DNA of 64,000 bases from Rhodopirellula baltica. Lineage in GTDB: Bacteria > Planctomycetota > Planctomycetia > Pirellulales > Pirellulaceae. The notes beneath the pieces are model-generated. The model did no database searches. It saw only the letters and a list, made by a program, of their open reading frames with translations, and was not told the DNA's origin. Positions 19,801 through 28,963 of the stretch are shown in pieces. The stretch covers positions 62,001 to 126,000 of the forward strand of contig PPHI01000095.1 of the NCBI GenBank assembly GCA_002901265.1, given 5' to 3'. How positions within the stretch are numbered: position 1 is the first letter of the stretch; every line of letters starts with the position of its first letter. Both the position numbers and the translations under genes were made by a program.

Positions 19801-20910
19801 TTAGCGAATCGGTTGCGGCTCGACGTCCACGCTGACTTTCAGTGTGTTCGTCCCGCCGCCCAAGACAACACCACGCATAGGACTGACATCGCCATAGTCC
19901 CTGCCGATGCAGATCGGGATGTGGTCAGTCGAAACCATGCAGGCATTGGTCGGGTCCAGGCCTAACCAACCCAGCTTTTCACCGGCATAGAGTTCGACCC
20001 ACGCATGTGATTCGTCCGCACCAATCAAGCGTTCTTTTCCTGGCGGCGGCGTCGTGCGTAGGTATCCGCTGACATAGCGGGCGGCCAGACCGATCGAACG
20101 CAGGCAGGCGATTTCGACGTGCGCGAAATCTTGGCACACGCCGGCTTTTAATTGAAACGCTTCTTCAGTGGTGGTATCAACCGTGGTGGCCGTGACATCG
20201 TATGCGAAGTCCTGGTGGATTCGCCGCGTCAGATCCAAGGCGCCTTCCAGGATTCGGCGTCCCGGCGTAAACGATGGTCTGGCGTAGGCGGCGAACGTTT
20301 CCGAAGGCAGGATCCGTGGGGAGTGATAGCGATGCTCTGCTACCGTCGGGCAAAGCGGTCCCTGGCCGTGATCAAGGGCCTCTTCCCACTGCGTCGATGC
20401 GTCCGATTCGGATATCGATGGTGCGGCGACCGTCACGCGGCTTTTCACAACAACACGCAATGCCGTGTGAATCGATTCGATTGAAAACGTCGTGACCAGG
20501 TTGCCAAAATAATCGCGATGTTCGTCCCAGCTATTCGGGTCGGGATCGATCGTAACCTTGGTGTCTTGGCATTCCAGGTTGCCGCCGGTAACCGGTTGCA
20601 TTCGCAATTGGTTTTGGCAGACAGCGACGGGTTCGCTGTAATTGTACTCGGTCTGGTGACTGATTTGATACGTCACGTGGCTGGGCGGTTTCGCCGGTGG
20701 CGCATTGGGCGGCACCGCTGTTCCCGAGTTCGGAGGTCCGCCGGTCACGGAAGACTGCGTTTGGTTCTGTATCGCCGGTTGCCCCGCGCCTTGTGCCGGA
20801 GGCAGGGTGTTGTTCGGGGCTGCTGGATTGGGAAGCGGCGCAGCGGCAGGCATTTCGGTTGGTGACGGAGCAATCTGTGACTGGCGGTTCGAACGCGAGC
20901 TGCTGTTCAT
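19801..20910 (-). CDS. Transglutaminase-like cysteine protein
   Basis: Encodes 369 residues. After a Pro/Ala/Asn-rich extension of about 77 residues, residues 78-165 form the bacterial transglutaminase N-terminal beta domain (VTYQISHQTEYNYSEPV ... RVVVKSRVTV), then the catalytic core with Cys259 (AGVCQDFAH), His302 (DESHAWVELY) and Asp319 (LGLDPTN). The fold may hydrolyse or form amide bonds. The gene overlaps the stop of the ATP-grasp/alpha-E gene by four bases (ATGA), implying translational coupling. In many bacteria these three modules (transglutaminase, circularly permuted ATP-grasp, alpha-E) travel together and are predicted to make and trim a peptide or amide tag; the product is unknown. 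Confidence 0.9.
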   Translation of the reverse strand: MNSSSRSNRQSQIAPSPTEMPAAAPLPNPAAPNNTLPPAQGAGQPAIQNQTQSSVTGGPPNSGTAVPPNAPPAKPPSHVTYQISHQTEYNYSEPVAVCQNQLRMQPVTGGNLECQDTKVTIDPDPNSWDEHRDYFGNLVTTFSIESIHTALRVVVKSRVTVAAPSISESDASTQWEEALDHGQGPLCPTVAEHRYHSPRILPSETFAAYARPSFTPGRRILEGALDLTRRIHQDFAYDVTATTVDTTTEEAFQLKAGVCQDFAHVEIACLRSIGLAARYVSGYLRTTPPPGKERLIGADESHAWVELYAGEKLGWLGLDPTNACMVSTDHIPICIGRDYGDVSPMRGVVLGGGTNTLKVSVDVEPQPIR

Positions 20911-23468
20911 CGTTCCGTCCCCGTCAGTTGTTGCGTCGATTCGGTATGGATCAGATACCTGGCGTTGATCTGGTTGAACAGCTTCGGCAGGTCATCAGCG
21001 ACTTCTTCAAGCAAATGCTGCAGGTGTTCAAGGCGTCCGTCTTTGGCAATCGTTGCCAATTTGGTTGGGTCTGCTGTGGTCACGCGAAACTGCAGACTGG
21101 AAACCAAACGTAAGATCGCGTCGGAACCGGTGGGGCCTTCCGTTGTCGGAAGCTTGTCCATGAGTGACGCAATACGATCGATTTGAAATTGTAGCGAACG
21201 CGGGTTGGTTTCGTCGGTGATCAACAGGTCAATCACGGGGGCCAGTTGCACGAGGTTGATGTATCGCGAACGATACGTCATCAGGCAATCGGAAACTTCA
21301 AGTGCCGCTTCACAGATCGATTTGCCGCTGTCGGTCGCGGGACACAGCATTGTCGTGGTCAGGTCGCAAATATTTTCGGCGCGTTCGATGCGGCGACCAA
21401 GTTCGATGAATTGCCAAACATGCGTTCTCACAACGCTCTCGCTGGTCAAACCGGCGAGTGCCAGCAGGTCGACGATCAAACGGCCAGTGCGGTCGATCGC
21501 TTCGTTGATGGTGACCTGCCCAGGTTGACCGGTCGCCTCAAGGATGACAGGACGATTCAAGTCACGCGCGGCGCGTTGGATGATTCGGTAGGCATCGATG
21601 GACAAGCGGTCGCGAACGGACGCGGCGTTGTGCAGGATCGAATCCATCGTGCGGCACAACCCGCGAGCTTGCGCACGGTCCAGGACCGAAGCGGGGAGAA
21701 TTTGTTCGACGGTGGGCAGGTTCACCGAGAATGAATCGACCGCGTAGCTGGGTTCGATCTGACCCCCGGAAGCAAGCGCATAAACCAGTCGCCGAACATC
21801 GGACAAGGTTTCCCAGTTGTCTTCGCCAGAGATACGCAGCAATGTCGTGCGAAGCAATCGCGCGGCGGATTCGGCGCGTTCGGCGTAGCGTCCCAACCAG
21901 AATAGATGTTCGGCGACGCGGCTTGGCAGATCAGCACCACCGCGGCGGATGCTGATCGTCGCTTTGGAGTCTTTCAGTAGCGTCTTGTGCTGGTCGACAG
22001 GACGGTTGCTGGTGATCCAGCAATCGAGAGTCATACCACCACTGACCAGCGACCGGGACAGGTCGAGCTCGTCTTTGCCCGCTCGTGCGAGTGCCCCCGG
22101 CAGGATATTGATTCCGCTTGGGGTCGTCAGTTGAAAACACCGCAGCGCGACTTTACGAGACTCGATCGATTCGCCAGACCACAGCGGCGTACGGCTGAAT
22201 TGCAGGCGACGTTGCGCGACGTATAGCTCCGGCGTTGATTTCAGTTTTGCCAAGAATGCGTCACGTGATGCCGCGTCCAGTTCGTCGGTGACGATTGGCC
22301 GGTTGTTGGTCACCATGTAAGCATCGCGAAAGACAAACTCGTCCAGGCGTTGCAAGACGAACGAGAGGTCGTTCGCATCGCCGCACCAATAGGTCTCGGC
22401 CGATGGGAGCGATAGAGATTTGCCGAAGAAGAACTCGCTTGCCTTGCCGAGGTAAGCCATCAAGGCGGGGGCCTGGGCGAGGACACTTCCGACGGTGTTG
22501 ACGACGGCAACGCTTTGTCGACGAACACAGCGGAGTAAGCCGGTAACGCCTTCGACCGACTGTGGGTTGAGTTCGAGTGGATCGCAGTGACGATCGGAGA
22601 TGTGTCGCCAGAGCACTTGGATCGGTTTCAGCCCACCCAGTGTTTTCATGTGCAATTCGCCACCGCGTACCGCCAAGTCACTCCCTTGGGCAAGTAGCAG
22701 CCCCAGGTAGCGAGCCAAGTACGTGTCCTCGAATTCGCGATAGCTGCCGCTCGGGGGCGTCAGCAACGCGATCCGCGGGTTTTCGCGTTTCGATTTGGCT
22801 TGCAGTCTTAGGTGATCGTTCAGCGTCTCGAAAAACGATGCCAAGCGATGTGTGTTGGTGCGGCGGATGAGCGTTGGCATCACGCGGCTTGTGACGACAC
22901 GGTTTTCCAGCAGGTACCCGAGCCCGCTTGGGGCGCGAGTTCGGTCGCCGATGACTTTCCATTGCCCGTCGATGTCGCGGGCAAGGTCGGTCGCCGAGAC
23001 ATGGAGTTTCTGTGCGCCGGGATCTAGTTCATGGTAGGCCCGGTGGTAGGTCGGATCGGACCATAGCAGTTGGCCTGGGATGATTCGCTCGCGGATCAAC
23101 CGCTGAGGGCCGAGCAAGTCGTTGAGAACGGTTTCCAGCAGGCGTGTGCGTTCGATCAGCCCTTCGCGAAGGACTTGCCATTCGTTTTGCTCAAACAGAA
23201 ACGGGATGACCGACAGACGCCAGGGGCGATTCATTTGCCCCTGGGATGACTGGTGCCCCGGTTCGGCGGGCTGAAATGTCACCCCATTATCGCGGATGAA
23301 TTGGTTGACCGCACGCGACCGGGTGTGCAACAGCGGCGTGCCCAGCGATTCAAGCTCCGATGACATCATGGCCCAATGTGCACGGACCTTGCCGGTGGCA
23401 TCGACGCGTTCGTCGAAGTCACTTGCCGGGTTGGTGGGTGCGTTCCAAAAGGAACTGGCTTGGAGCAT
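20907..23468 (-). CDS. Circularly permuted type 2 ATP-grasp fused to an alpha-E domain
   Basis: A cytosolic protein of 853 residues from ATG 23468 (a TTG three codons earlier is possible). Residues about 60-490 match the circularly permuted ATP-grasp (DUF404/DUF407) family: NGVTFQPAEPG near the start, LTPPSGSYREFEDTYLARYL with the adjoining LGLLLAQGSDLAVRGGELH, and NTVGSVLAQAPALMAYL. From about 530 (LPSRVAEHLFWLGRYAERAE) to the end is the all-helical alpha-E domain (DUF403), recognisable by HLFWLGRYAERAE and a later LGRRIERAENICDLT. ATP-grasp enzymes activate a carboxylate to form an amide; substrate and product here are unknown. The two modules are usually separate neighbouring genes; here they are fused and coupled to the transglutaminase by a 4-bp overlap. 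Confidence 0.9.
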   Translation of the reverse strand: MLQASSFWNAPTNPASDFDERVDATGKVRAHWAMMSSELESLGTPLLHTRSRAVNQFIRDNGVTFQPAEPGHQSSQGQMNRPWRLSVIPFLFEQNEWQVLREGLIERTRLLETVLNDLLGPQRLIRERIIPGQLLWSDPTYHRAYHELDPGAQKLHVSATDLARDIDGQWKVIGDRTRAPSGLGYLLENRVVTSRVMPTLIRRTNTHRLASFFETLNDHLRLQAKSKRENPRIALLTPPSGSYREFEDTYLARYLGLLLAQGSDLAVRGGELHMKTLGGLKPIQVLWRHISDRHCDPLELNPQSVEGVTGLLRCVRRQSVAVVNTVGSVLAQAPALMAYLGKASEFFFGKSLSLPSAETYWCGDANDLSFVLQRLDEFVFRDAYMVTNNRPIVTDELDAASRDAFLAKLKSTPELYVAQRRLQFSRTPLWSGESIESRKVALRCFQLTTPSGINILPGALARAGKDELDLSRSLVSGGMTLDCWITSNRPVDQHKTLLKDSKATISIRRGGADLPSRVAEHLFWLGRYAERAESAARLLRTTLLRISGEDNWETLSDVRRLVYALASGGQIEPSYAVDSFSVNLPTVEQILPASVLDRAQARGLCRTMDSILHNAASVRDRLSIDAYRIIQRAARDLNRPVILEATGQPGQVTINEAIDRTGRLIVDLLALAGLTSESVVRTHVWQFIELGRRIERAENICDLTTTMLCPATDSGKSICEAALEVSDCLMTYRSRYINLVQLAPVIDLLITDETNPRSLQFQIDRIASLMDKLPTTEGPTGSDAILRLVSSLQFRVTTADPTKLATIAKDGRLEHLQHLLEEVADDLPKLFNQINARYLIHTESTQQLTGTER

Positions 23469-23770
23469 CGTGTTCAAGGCAGGCGGATCCGGCTGGCTGT
23501 CAGGTAGCCAAAGGTGGCGTTTCGCGGGTGGAAGTTGGCGGACAGGTCTCTTTCATACCTCGCCGAATTGGCGAGGGAAGGGCCGCGGAATTTGCGGTAG
23601 ATTATCTGCCAATCCGCCGTTGCGGCGGGGGACAAAAACCTACGGAGACCGCGTGCGCGTCCGAAAACCGTTCTGCTTACGGGTTTAGCGTCAGCGTGAG
23701 TCCTTTTTATACGGGCGAAAGAGACTTTCCCTCTAACATTTTGCCACGTGGGCTGCGCAAACTCGAATTT
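23469..23770. other. Intergenic region upstream of the ATP-grasp gene
   Basis: 302 bases between the minus-strand ATP-grasp start and the prmC stop. It contains a dyad cctcgcc/ggcgagg at about 23557-23576 (5-nt spacer) and a second short one, ccgcc/ggcgg, near 23621-23636, both within 170 bp upstream of the ATP-grasp start, where operators would be expected. No T-run follows either, so they are not terminators. No coding signal is evident. Confidence 0.4.
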
Positions 23771-24673
23771 TCATGCCCGTTTGAGTGACAAAACTCTGCG
23801 ATGGCCGGCTAAGTCTTTGATGAAACGCGATTCATCGTACTCGTCGAACTTTTCAGCAAGTTTTGCGCAGTCGCCAGCGATCATCGGGCTGAGCTCGATG
23901 ATCAGCCGTCCGCCGGGGATCAGGCGGCTGCGGGATTGGTCCATCAAACGCTCGATCGTCTCGGTCCCGGTCGGGCCTGAAACCAGTGCCGACTTTGGTT
24001 CGAAGTCACGGACGGTGCGGTCCAGTTGTTCGAATTCGGCTTCGCTCACATAAGGCGGGTTGCTCAGGATCAGACTGAACGGCGTGTCCGATTGCACCGC
24101 ATCAAACAGGTCGCTGGTGACAAAGTCGATCCGCTCAAGCACATCGTGCTGTTCGGCATTCCAGCGGGCGATTTCCAAGGCGGGCTCGCTGATATCGATC
24201 GCGGTCACCCGGGCGGAGTTGCAATGCACGGCAAATGCAATCGCGATCGCGCCGCTTCCGGTGCCCACGTCGGCAACCAAAGGTGGGCCGTCGAGTTTGT
24301 TTGCCGCTTCGAGTTGTTTGATGCTGTCGAGAGCCTCGATGACGAGGTGTTCGGTTTCTGGCCGTGGGATCAATGTGTGCTCATTGACACGGAATCGCAG
24401 CGAGTAGAACTCTTTGTAGCCGACCAGTTGCGCGACAGGCGTGCCTTCACCGCGACGGCGAACGAGCTCACGAAAGGCGGCCCGCTGCTCGGCATCGGGT
24501 TCCTGTTCGAACGCCGTGTAAAGCTCGATGCGGCTGCATTGTCTCGCATGGGCCAGCAGGACTTCCGCATCCAGTCGCGGCGAGTCGCTGCCGTGTTTGG
24601 TGAAGAAGTCGGTCGTCCATTGAAGCAGCCGAAGGACGGTCCATTTTTCGGCAGATGCTTGTTGGTCAGACAT
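23771..24673 (-). CDS. prmC: Release factor glutamine methyltransferase
   Basis: PrmC N5-methylates the Gln of the GGQ motif in RF1 and RF2 using S-adenosylmethionine, which raises termination efficiency. The 300-residue product has the N-terminal helical release-factor-binding domain (1-100), the SAM loop VADVGTGSGAIAIAFA at 133-148, and the substrate-Gln motif NPPY at 205-208 (LILSNPPYVSEAE). Its ATG shares one base with the TAA stop of prfA (TAATG), so enzyme and substrate gene are translationally coupled, an arrangement found across bacteria. No unusual features. Confidence 0.97.
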   Translation of the reverse strand: MSDQQASAEKWTVLRLLQWTTDFFTKHGSDSPRLDAEVLLAHARQCSRIELYTAFEQEPDAEQRAAFRELVRRRGEGTPVAQLVGYKEFYSLRFRVNEHTLIPRPETEHLVIEALDSIKQLEAANKLDGPPLVADVGTGSGAIAIAFAVHCNSARVTAIDISEPALEIARWNAEQHDVLERIDFVTSDLFDAVQSDTPFSLILSNPPYVSEAEFEQLDRTVRDFEPKSALVSGPTGTETIERLMDQSRSRLIPGGRLIIELSPMIAGDCAKLAEKFDEYDESRFIKDLAGHRRVLSLKRA

Positions 24674-25752
24674 TAATCGATCATGTCCCCGCGCATTTGA
24701 TCGCGATCGTACTCAATCAGGGCGTCGGTAACCTGTCCCATGTTACCGGCGATGATTTGGTCCAGTTTGTAGAGCGTCAAATTGATGCGGTGATCGGTCA
24801 GTCGGTTCTGTGGGAAGTTGTAGGTGCGAATCCGTTGGCTTCGGTCACCCGATCCGATCAGGCCTTTGCGTTGTTCGGCTTGTTTGCTGGCTTCTTCTTC
24901 ACGTTTCTTTTCATAGATCCGTGCTTTCAAAACTCGCAGTGCCTTGGCCAGGTTCTTGTGCTGGCTTTTTTCGTCTTGGCACTGGACGACGATCCCGGTT
25001 TCGTGGTGGGTCAAGCGGATCGCCGATTCGGTTTTGTTGACGTGCTGACCACCGGGGCCGCTGGCGCAGAACTTGTCGACGCGGTAGTCATCCGGTTTCA
25101 AGTCGACTTCGACGTCTTCCGGTTCAGGCATGACGGCGACGGTCGCGGCACTGGTGTGGACACGGCCTTGGGTTTCGGTTTCTGGAACACGCTGGACGCG
25201 GTGTCCGCCGGATTCGTAAGCGAGGTCGCGGTAGACGCCTTCGCCTTCGAGGTTCAGCGTGATTTCTTTGAATCCACCCATGTCGTTGACGCTGCTGTCG
25301 AGTATCTCGACCTTCCAGCCGCGAATTTCCGAGTAGCGGCGGTACATTTCGAACAGGTCGCGGGCGAAGAGTGCTGCTTCGTCGCCGCCGGTTCCGGCGC
25401 GAACTTCCATGATGCAGCGGGTCCGGTGTGAATCTTCGCCGCCGACGGTCATCGAAAGCAGGTCTTCCCAAAGGACTTCGCGTCGCTCGCGAAGTTTGGT
25501 CAGCTCGGCCTCGACCATTTCGCGTTCTTCGCTGTCTTCGGCCGCTTCGATCATTTCCTTGCACTCGCCGATTTCCGTGTTCATTCGTTTGAATTCACGG
25601 TATTTTCCGGCCAAGCGTGCCAAACCGCCGTGTTCGCGGGCGGTCGCACTCATGCGAGAGCCGTCGGCCAGGACATCGGGGTCGGACATGTCGCGTTCGA
25701 GTTGCTCGAAGCGTTTGAGTTTTTCTTCCAGCAGTTCGCGAATGCCGCTCAT
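24673..25752 (-). CDS. prfA: Peptide chain release factor 1
   Basis: RF1 reads UAA and UAG stop codons and triggers release of the nascent chain. From ATG 25752 the product is 359 residues, normal for RF1. The codon-reading P-x-T motif appears as [20 protein letters not shown], and the catalytic GGQ is in [19 protein letters not shown] near residue 230. The RF2-type SPF motif and the RF2 programmed-frameshift leader are absent. Upstream in-frame codons, which run to 25920, would cross the rpmE terminator and are not coding. It is followed by prmC with a 1-base overlap and preceded by rpmE. Confidence 0.97.
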   Translation of the reverse strand: MSGIRELLEEKLKRFEQLERDMSDPDVLADGSRMSATAREHGGLARLAGKYREFKRMNTEIGECKEMIEAAEDSEEREMVEAELTKLRERREVLWEDLLSMTVGGEDSHRTRCIMEVRAGTGGDEAALFARDLFEMYRRYSEIRGWKVEILDSSVNDMGGFKEITLNLEGEGVYRDLAYESGGHRVQRVPETETQGRVHTSAATVAVMPEPEDVEVDLKPDDYRVDKFCASGPGGQHVNKTESAIRLTHHETGIVVQCQDEKSQHKNLAKALRVLKARIYEKKREEEASKQAEQRKGLIGSGDRSQRIRTYNFPQNRLTDHRINLTLYKLDQIIAGNMGQVTDALIEYDRDQMRGDMID

Positions 25753-25842
25753 GGAAAACCGACAAAGAGTGGGGAGAGGGAGAGACGCCGGTCGGTCCCG
25801 ATGGTGGACCGCACGCTGCATCGCGTGTTGGCGATGCTGACT

Positions 25843-25890
25843 GTAAACAAAAACCGCATGGTCCTGTACTGGTTGCAGGGACCATGCGGT
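25843..25890 (-). terminator. Intrinsic terminator after rpmE
   Basis: accgcatggtcc at 25853-25864 and ggaccatgcggt at 25879-25890 form a perfect 12-bp stem around a 14-nt loop. Read on the minus strand the stem is followed directly by TTTTTGTTT, the classic U-tract. It lies about 95 bp past the rpmE stop and 91 bp before prfA, so rpmE can be expressed without prfA-prmC. Confidence 0.88.
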
Positions 25891-25984
25891 TGCGTTTGCC
25901 TTCTCGTGCCCGTCAGCCAAGCTCGCTCGTTGGATCGATTGGCAATCCGGCGGGGCTGTGGAACACGTGGCGGAGATAGCGTCG

Positions 25985-26227
25985 CTATTTCTTTTTCTTT
26001 GCCTTCGCTTGCAAGCTGCCGTAGGAGCCAGCGGCGAATTTCTTTTGGAACTTGTCGATACGACCGGCGGTGTCGACGAACTTCAGCTTGCCGGTGTAGA
26101 ACGGGTGGCAGCCGTTGCAAATATCGATTCGCATTTCGCCGGGGCGGACCGAGCGAGTTTCAAACGTGTTTCCGCAACCGCAGATAACGGTGGTCGCTTC
26201 GTATTTTGGGTGGATGCCTTCTTTCAT
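25985..26227 (-). CDS. rpmE: 50S ribosomal protein L31, zinc-binding form
   Basis: An 80-residue product from ATG 26227. It begins [20 protein letters not shown] and holds the zinc ligands Cys16, Cys18, Cys37 and Cys40 (CGCG and CNGC), with the family run [16 protein letters not shown] after them and a Lys-rich tail (KAKKKK). L31 sits on the central protuberance and bridges to the small subunit. The cysteine-containing form is the one used under zinc sufficiency; many bacteria keep a Cys-less copy under Zur control, none of which is in this window. It is followed by a strong terminator, then prfA and prmC on the same strand. Confidence 0.97.
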   Translation of the reverse strand: MKEGIHPKYEATTVICGCGNTFETRSVRPGEMRIDICNGCHPFYTGKLKFVDTAGRIDKFQKKFAAGSYGSLQAKAKKKK

Positions 26228-26672
26228 GGCACAAATGTCTCGTGTTTCTTCTAAAGAGGGGGTGTCCTGGCTGCTGTACAGGTCCACGAAGCCCAAAAGG
26301 ATAGGCGAGAACCTACCGAATCGACAAGGTCCAATTTGGTGTTCGCCACAGCCTTTTCGGCCAGCACGCCAGTTTTCCGGGGGGCGGGTGTCGCGTTCCG
26401 GCCATCTGTTGGCGGCCGAGAGTGTATCGAGACCCCGGGAAGCGGCCTGGAACCGTCGAAATTCGACCGTGCTAAGTTCGACCAAGCCGTGCCGGCTGAC
26501 TGGAGATTAGTGATTGTCGACATTTGTCGCTGGCAACTTGAATAGCAAAAGGCTGCGGAGGAGCGATGTCCATCCGCAGCCGTTGTTGTCCGCCAGCTGG
26601 CGTCGGTTGTGGTGTATCAGATCGATGGCGATCGGTCTGACCGGTCCAAATTGTCAGGTCGGTTGAGTCGCC
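26228..26672. other. Intergenic region between rpmE and the fasciclin gene
   Basis: 445 bases. The 26545-26581 part is the terminator of the fasciclin gene. The remaining 300 bases upstream of rpmE should contain its promoter; the in-frame extension of rpmE through this stretch lacks any similarity to L31 and is not coding. No other structure is evident. Confidence 0.5.
26545..26581 (-). terminator. Intrinsic terminator after the fasciclin gene
   Basis: ggctgcgga at 26551-26559 pairs perfectly with tccgcagcc at 26573-26581 (9 bp, 13-nt loop). On the minus strand it is followed by TTTTGCTATT. It lies about 90 bp beyond the fasciclin stop codon. Confidence 0.75.
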
Positions 26673-27164
26673 TTACTCCTTCGGCAACAAAACCTTGTCG
26701 ATGACGTGGATGACACCGTTGGAGCATTCGATGTCAGCTTTGACCACTTTGGACTTGTTGATCATCACGGTGTCGCCTTTGGTGGTAATGCTAACGGTCG
26801 AACCTTCGGCGGTCTTGGCTTCGTCCAGTTTGACCACTTGGCTGGCGGTCACTTTGCCAGGCACAACGTGGTACTTCAGGATGCTGACCAACTTCGCTTT
26901 GTTCTCTGGCTTGAGCAGCGTTTCGACCGTTCCGTCAGGGAGTGCCGCGAAAGCTTCGTCCGTCGGTGCAAAGACAGTGAACGGGCCGTCACTGGAAAGC
27001 AATTCAGCGAGTCCGCCAGCTTTGACTGCGGCGACCAGCGTGTTGAACTTCTTTGCTTCAACTGCGGTTTCGACAATCGTCTTTTCGCTGCTTTCAGCAT
27101 AGGCCTGAACGGCGACGGTGCTGGCCAAAACAAACGCCAATGCCATGGTCATGATCTTACGCAT
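26673..27164 (-). CDS. Secreted fasciclin-domain protein
   Basis: Encodes 163 residues from the ATG at 27164, which has GGAGA five bases upstream; a TTG seven codons earlier is the alternative. A signal peptide ([20 protein letters not shown], cleavage near AYA) is followed by a single FAS1 domain covering the rest of the protein: [20 protein letters not shown], the H1 box [17 protein letters not shown], and the H2 box [14 protein letters not shown] at the end, with YHVVPG between. FAS1 domains act in cell-cell or cell-surface adhesion and in carbohydrate or metal binding; the partner cannot be told. It is a single gene with its own terminator. Confidence in the domain is high, in the role low. 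Confidence 0.93.
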   Translation of the reverse strand: MRKIMTMALAFVLASTVAVQAYAESSEKTIVETAVEAKKFNTLVAAVKAGGLAELLSSDGPFTVFAPTDEAFAALPDGTVETLLKPENKAKLVSILKYHVVPGKVTASQVVKLDEAKTAEGSTVSITTKGDTVMINKSKVVKADIECSNGVIHVIDKVLLPKE

Positions 27165-27485
27165 GAGTCTCTCCGCGATCTTCAATGAAACGGCGGTCGC
27201 AACATGCTTTGCGAGTCAACGTGCTCGCATTCGTTAAGGAAGGTTTGAAGCGGTTGGTTGCGACCGTCACTTCGGTTGGGTGTGCGATCGAATTGTGATG
27301 ACGCGGCAAGTGAAAAATGGCCTTCAGAAACCAACTTTTTTTCATGCTTGACGGGCGCGTATAAAACCCGTTTGGACTCGTGAATCGCCGAAGAAAACGG
27401 CGTGAAGAAAGTTTTGGTTTTGGCTGTTAACGCACGGTGATGCCTGACGGTTAACAGCTTTTAAAGCATCGACGAAAGGCGATGT
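27165..27485. other. Intergenic region between the fasciclin and epimerase genes
   Basis: 321 bases. It contains a perfect 9-bp inverted repeat, gctgttaac (27423-27431) and gttaacagc (27450-27458), 18 bases apart. On the plus strand TTTTA follows; on the minus strand, where both flanking genes lie, no T-run follows, so it is either a weak terminator for the epimerase gene or an operator. The 150 bases next to the fasciclin start should carry its promoter. No credible gene is seen. Confidence 0.4.
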
Positions 27486-28499
27486 CTAAAGCGTCTGTAA
27501 ATCGCGTCTCATCTGATCGGCAACCGAGTCGATAATCGCGTTTAAATCCTTGCTGGGCGCAAATCCAATGGTTTCTCGAATGCGGGTCAAGTCAGGTACG
27601 CGGCGACGAATGTCTTCGAATGATTCGTCGTAGGCATCGGAGTAAGATTGATACTCGATTTTGGCTTCGGGATTAACGCGTTCGATCACACGTTTTGCGA
27701 GTTCAAGGATTGATACCGGGGTGTCGCTGCCAATGTTATAGACTCGGCCGTGTGCCGACGGTTGTTCGACCAAGCCAACAACGGCGCCAATCACGTCTTC
27801 GACGTGAGCAAAGCAGCGGATTTGTTTTCCATCGTCGTGAACGATCAACTTTTCTCCGCGAAGGGCGGCGGCAACGAAGCGTGGCAGCACCATCCCGTAG
27901 GCACCGGTTTGACGAGGTCCAACGACGTTGAAGAAACGTCCGACGACAACTGGCAGTTGCTGCTCTTTGTGAAACGCCAATGCGAGGAATTCGTCGATCG
28001 CTTTACTGACACCGTAACTCCAACGTGGTTTCGTCGTGGCACCGAATACAAGGTCGTCCTCTTCGCACCAAGTTTCCTTGGGGTTCTTGCCATACACTTC
28101 GCTGGTGCTGGCGATGAAGCATGGCACCAGGTTGCCGCGGCGGGCCCGTTCACCGAGTCGATCCAAGATCAACTGTGTGGGGTAAACGTTGCGTTCGATC
28201 GTCTGAATCGGCTGCTTGGCGATTAAGGCGACGCCCACGGCGGCGGCCAAGTGGTAAACACAATCTGCTCGCCCGACGACCTCTGCCACCAACCGATCAT
28301 CCTCTACTCCACCCTGGATGAACTCCAGTCGGGGGTGGTCTAGGATCGGCTGAATGTTGGCTTGGTTGCCGGTGGACAGGTCATCGACGATCAGAACGTT
28401 GTCACCACGATCGAGTAGACGCGCGGCGAGATGTGATCCGATAAATCCGGCGCCGCCGGTGATGAGTTGCGTTTTGCCAGTGGGACGGGGTTCGTTCAC
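27486..28499 (-). CDS. NAD-dependent sugar-nucleotide epimerase/dehydratase
   Basis: An extended short-chain dehydrogenase of 337 residues, read from a GTG at 28499; a TTG at 28562 would add 21 residues. The cofactor loop GGAGFIGSH is at residues 13-21, the acidic end of strand 2 is DDLST (for the NAD ribose), the serine is in IASTSEVYG and the YxxxK pair is YGVSK, followed by GRFFNVVGPRQ typical of UDP-glucose 4-epimerases, dTDP-glucose dehydratases and UDP-glucuronate decarboxylases. Which of these it performs cannot be decided from motifs. It supplies sugar for surface polysaccharide or glycoprotein in any case. It is divergent from the motor cluster at 28964. Confidence 0.85.
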   Translation of the reverse strand: MNEPRPTGKTQLITGGAGFIGSHLAARLLDRGDNVLIVDDLSTGNQANIQPILDHPRLEFIQGGVEDDRLVAEVVGRADCVYHLAAAVGVALIAKQPIQTIERNVYPTQLILDRLGERARRGNLVPCFIASTSEVYGKNPKETWCEEDDLVFGATTKPRWSYGVSKAIDEFLALAFHKEQQLPVVVGRFFNVVGPRQTGAYGMVLPRFVAAALRGEKLIVHDDGKQIRCFAHVEDVIGAVVGLVEQPSAHGRVYNIGSDTPVSILELAKRVIERVNPEAKIEYQSYSDAYDESFEDIRRRVPDLTRIRETIGFAPSKDLNAIIDSVADQMRRDLQTL

Positions 28500-28963
28500 G
28501 TGATGGTGTCGCTGCAAAGGAGTCGGAGAGGCGTCGAGGGAGTTTGTACGATTGGTAGGCAATATTTGGTTCGCGAGATGACGGCGAATCCGCCGTTTGC
28601 GTCGCCCGGTCGGTCACCAAAGGCGAGCTGGTGCCGCAATCGTCACCCCATTTGACGTATCGAATCTGGTCCGCACTCGCGTTGCGAAATCGCCGCCTGA
28701 TCGGGTTGGGCAAACTGGGCGGCGAACTATCGACGTGATCTTGTCGCCGTTAAACTGGTTGCAGCTGTTATAGCGGTCGTGCGTCTGAACGCGTCGCGGG
28801 GGTGGCTGTACACTCCGCGGAAAGGTCGTTTCGCTCTGCGACGGTATCATCCGACGATGAAAGCCAGCCCAGCGAAACCCAGGCAAGGATGAAACCAAGA
28901 ACCTGGTGTCTCCAATTGGAGCACGCCATGATCGATAGGAATCTTGATCGATAGGAATATGGA
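28500..28963. other. Divergent intergenic region before the motor cluster
   Basis: 464 bases between the epimerase and the giant TPR gene. The promoter of the whole 28964-41619 cluster is expected here. The one clear structure is the pair of 14-bp direct repeats at 28929-28958. Other open frames in this stretch show no protein-like composition. Confidence 0.5.
28929..28958 (+). repeat. Two 14-bp direct repeats before the TPR gene
   Basis: tgatcgataggaat occurs at 28929-28942 and again at 28945-28958, a period of 16 bases, and ends five bases before the ATG at 28964. The second copy supplies the only AGGA-like ribosome-binding site. The pair may be a regulator site, a sequence for a leader-binding protein, or just a local duplication. 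Confidence 0.7.

Noticed and set aside
27157-27345. A 62-codon minus-strand frame overlapping the start of the fasciclin gene.
   Set aside because: It overlaps a well-supported start with a good ribosome-binding site and has no protein-like features.
27423-27458. Inverted repeat gctgttaac/gttaacagc as a terminator of the epimerase gene.
   Set aside because: On the minus strand no T-run follows the stem; an operator or chance dyad is as likely.
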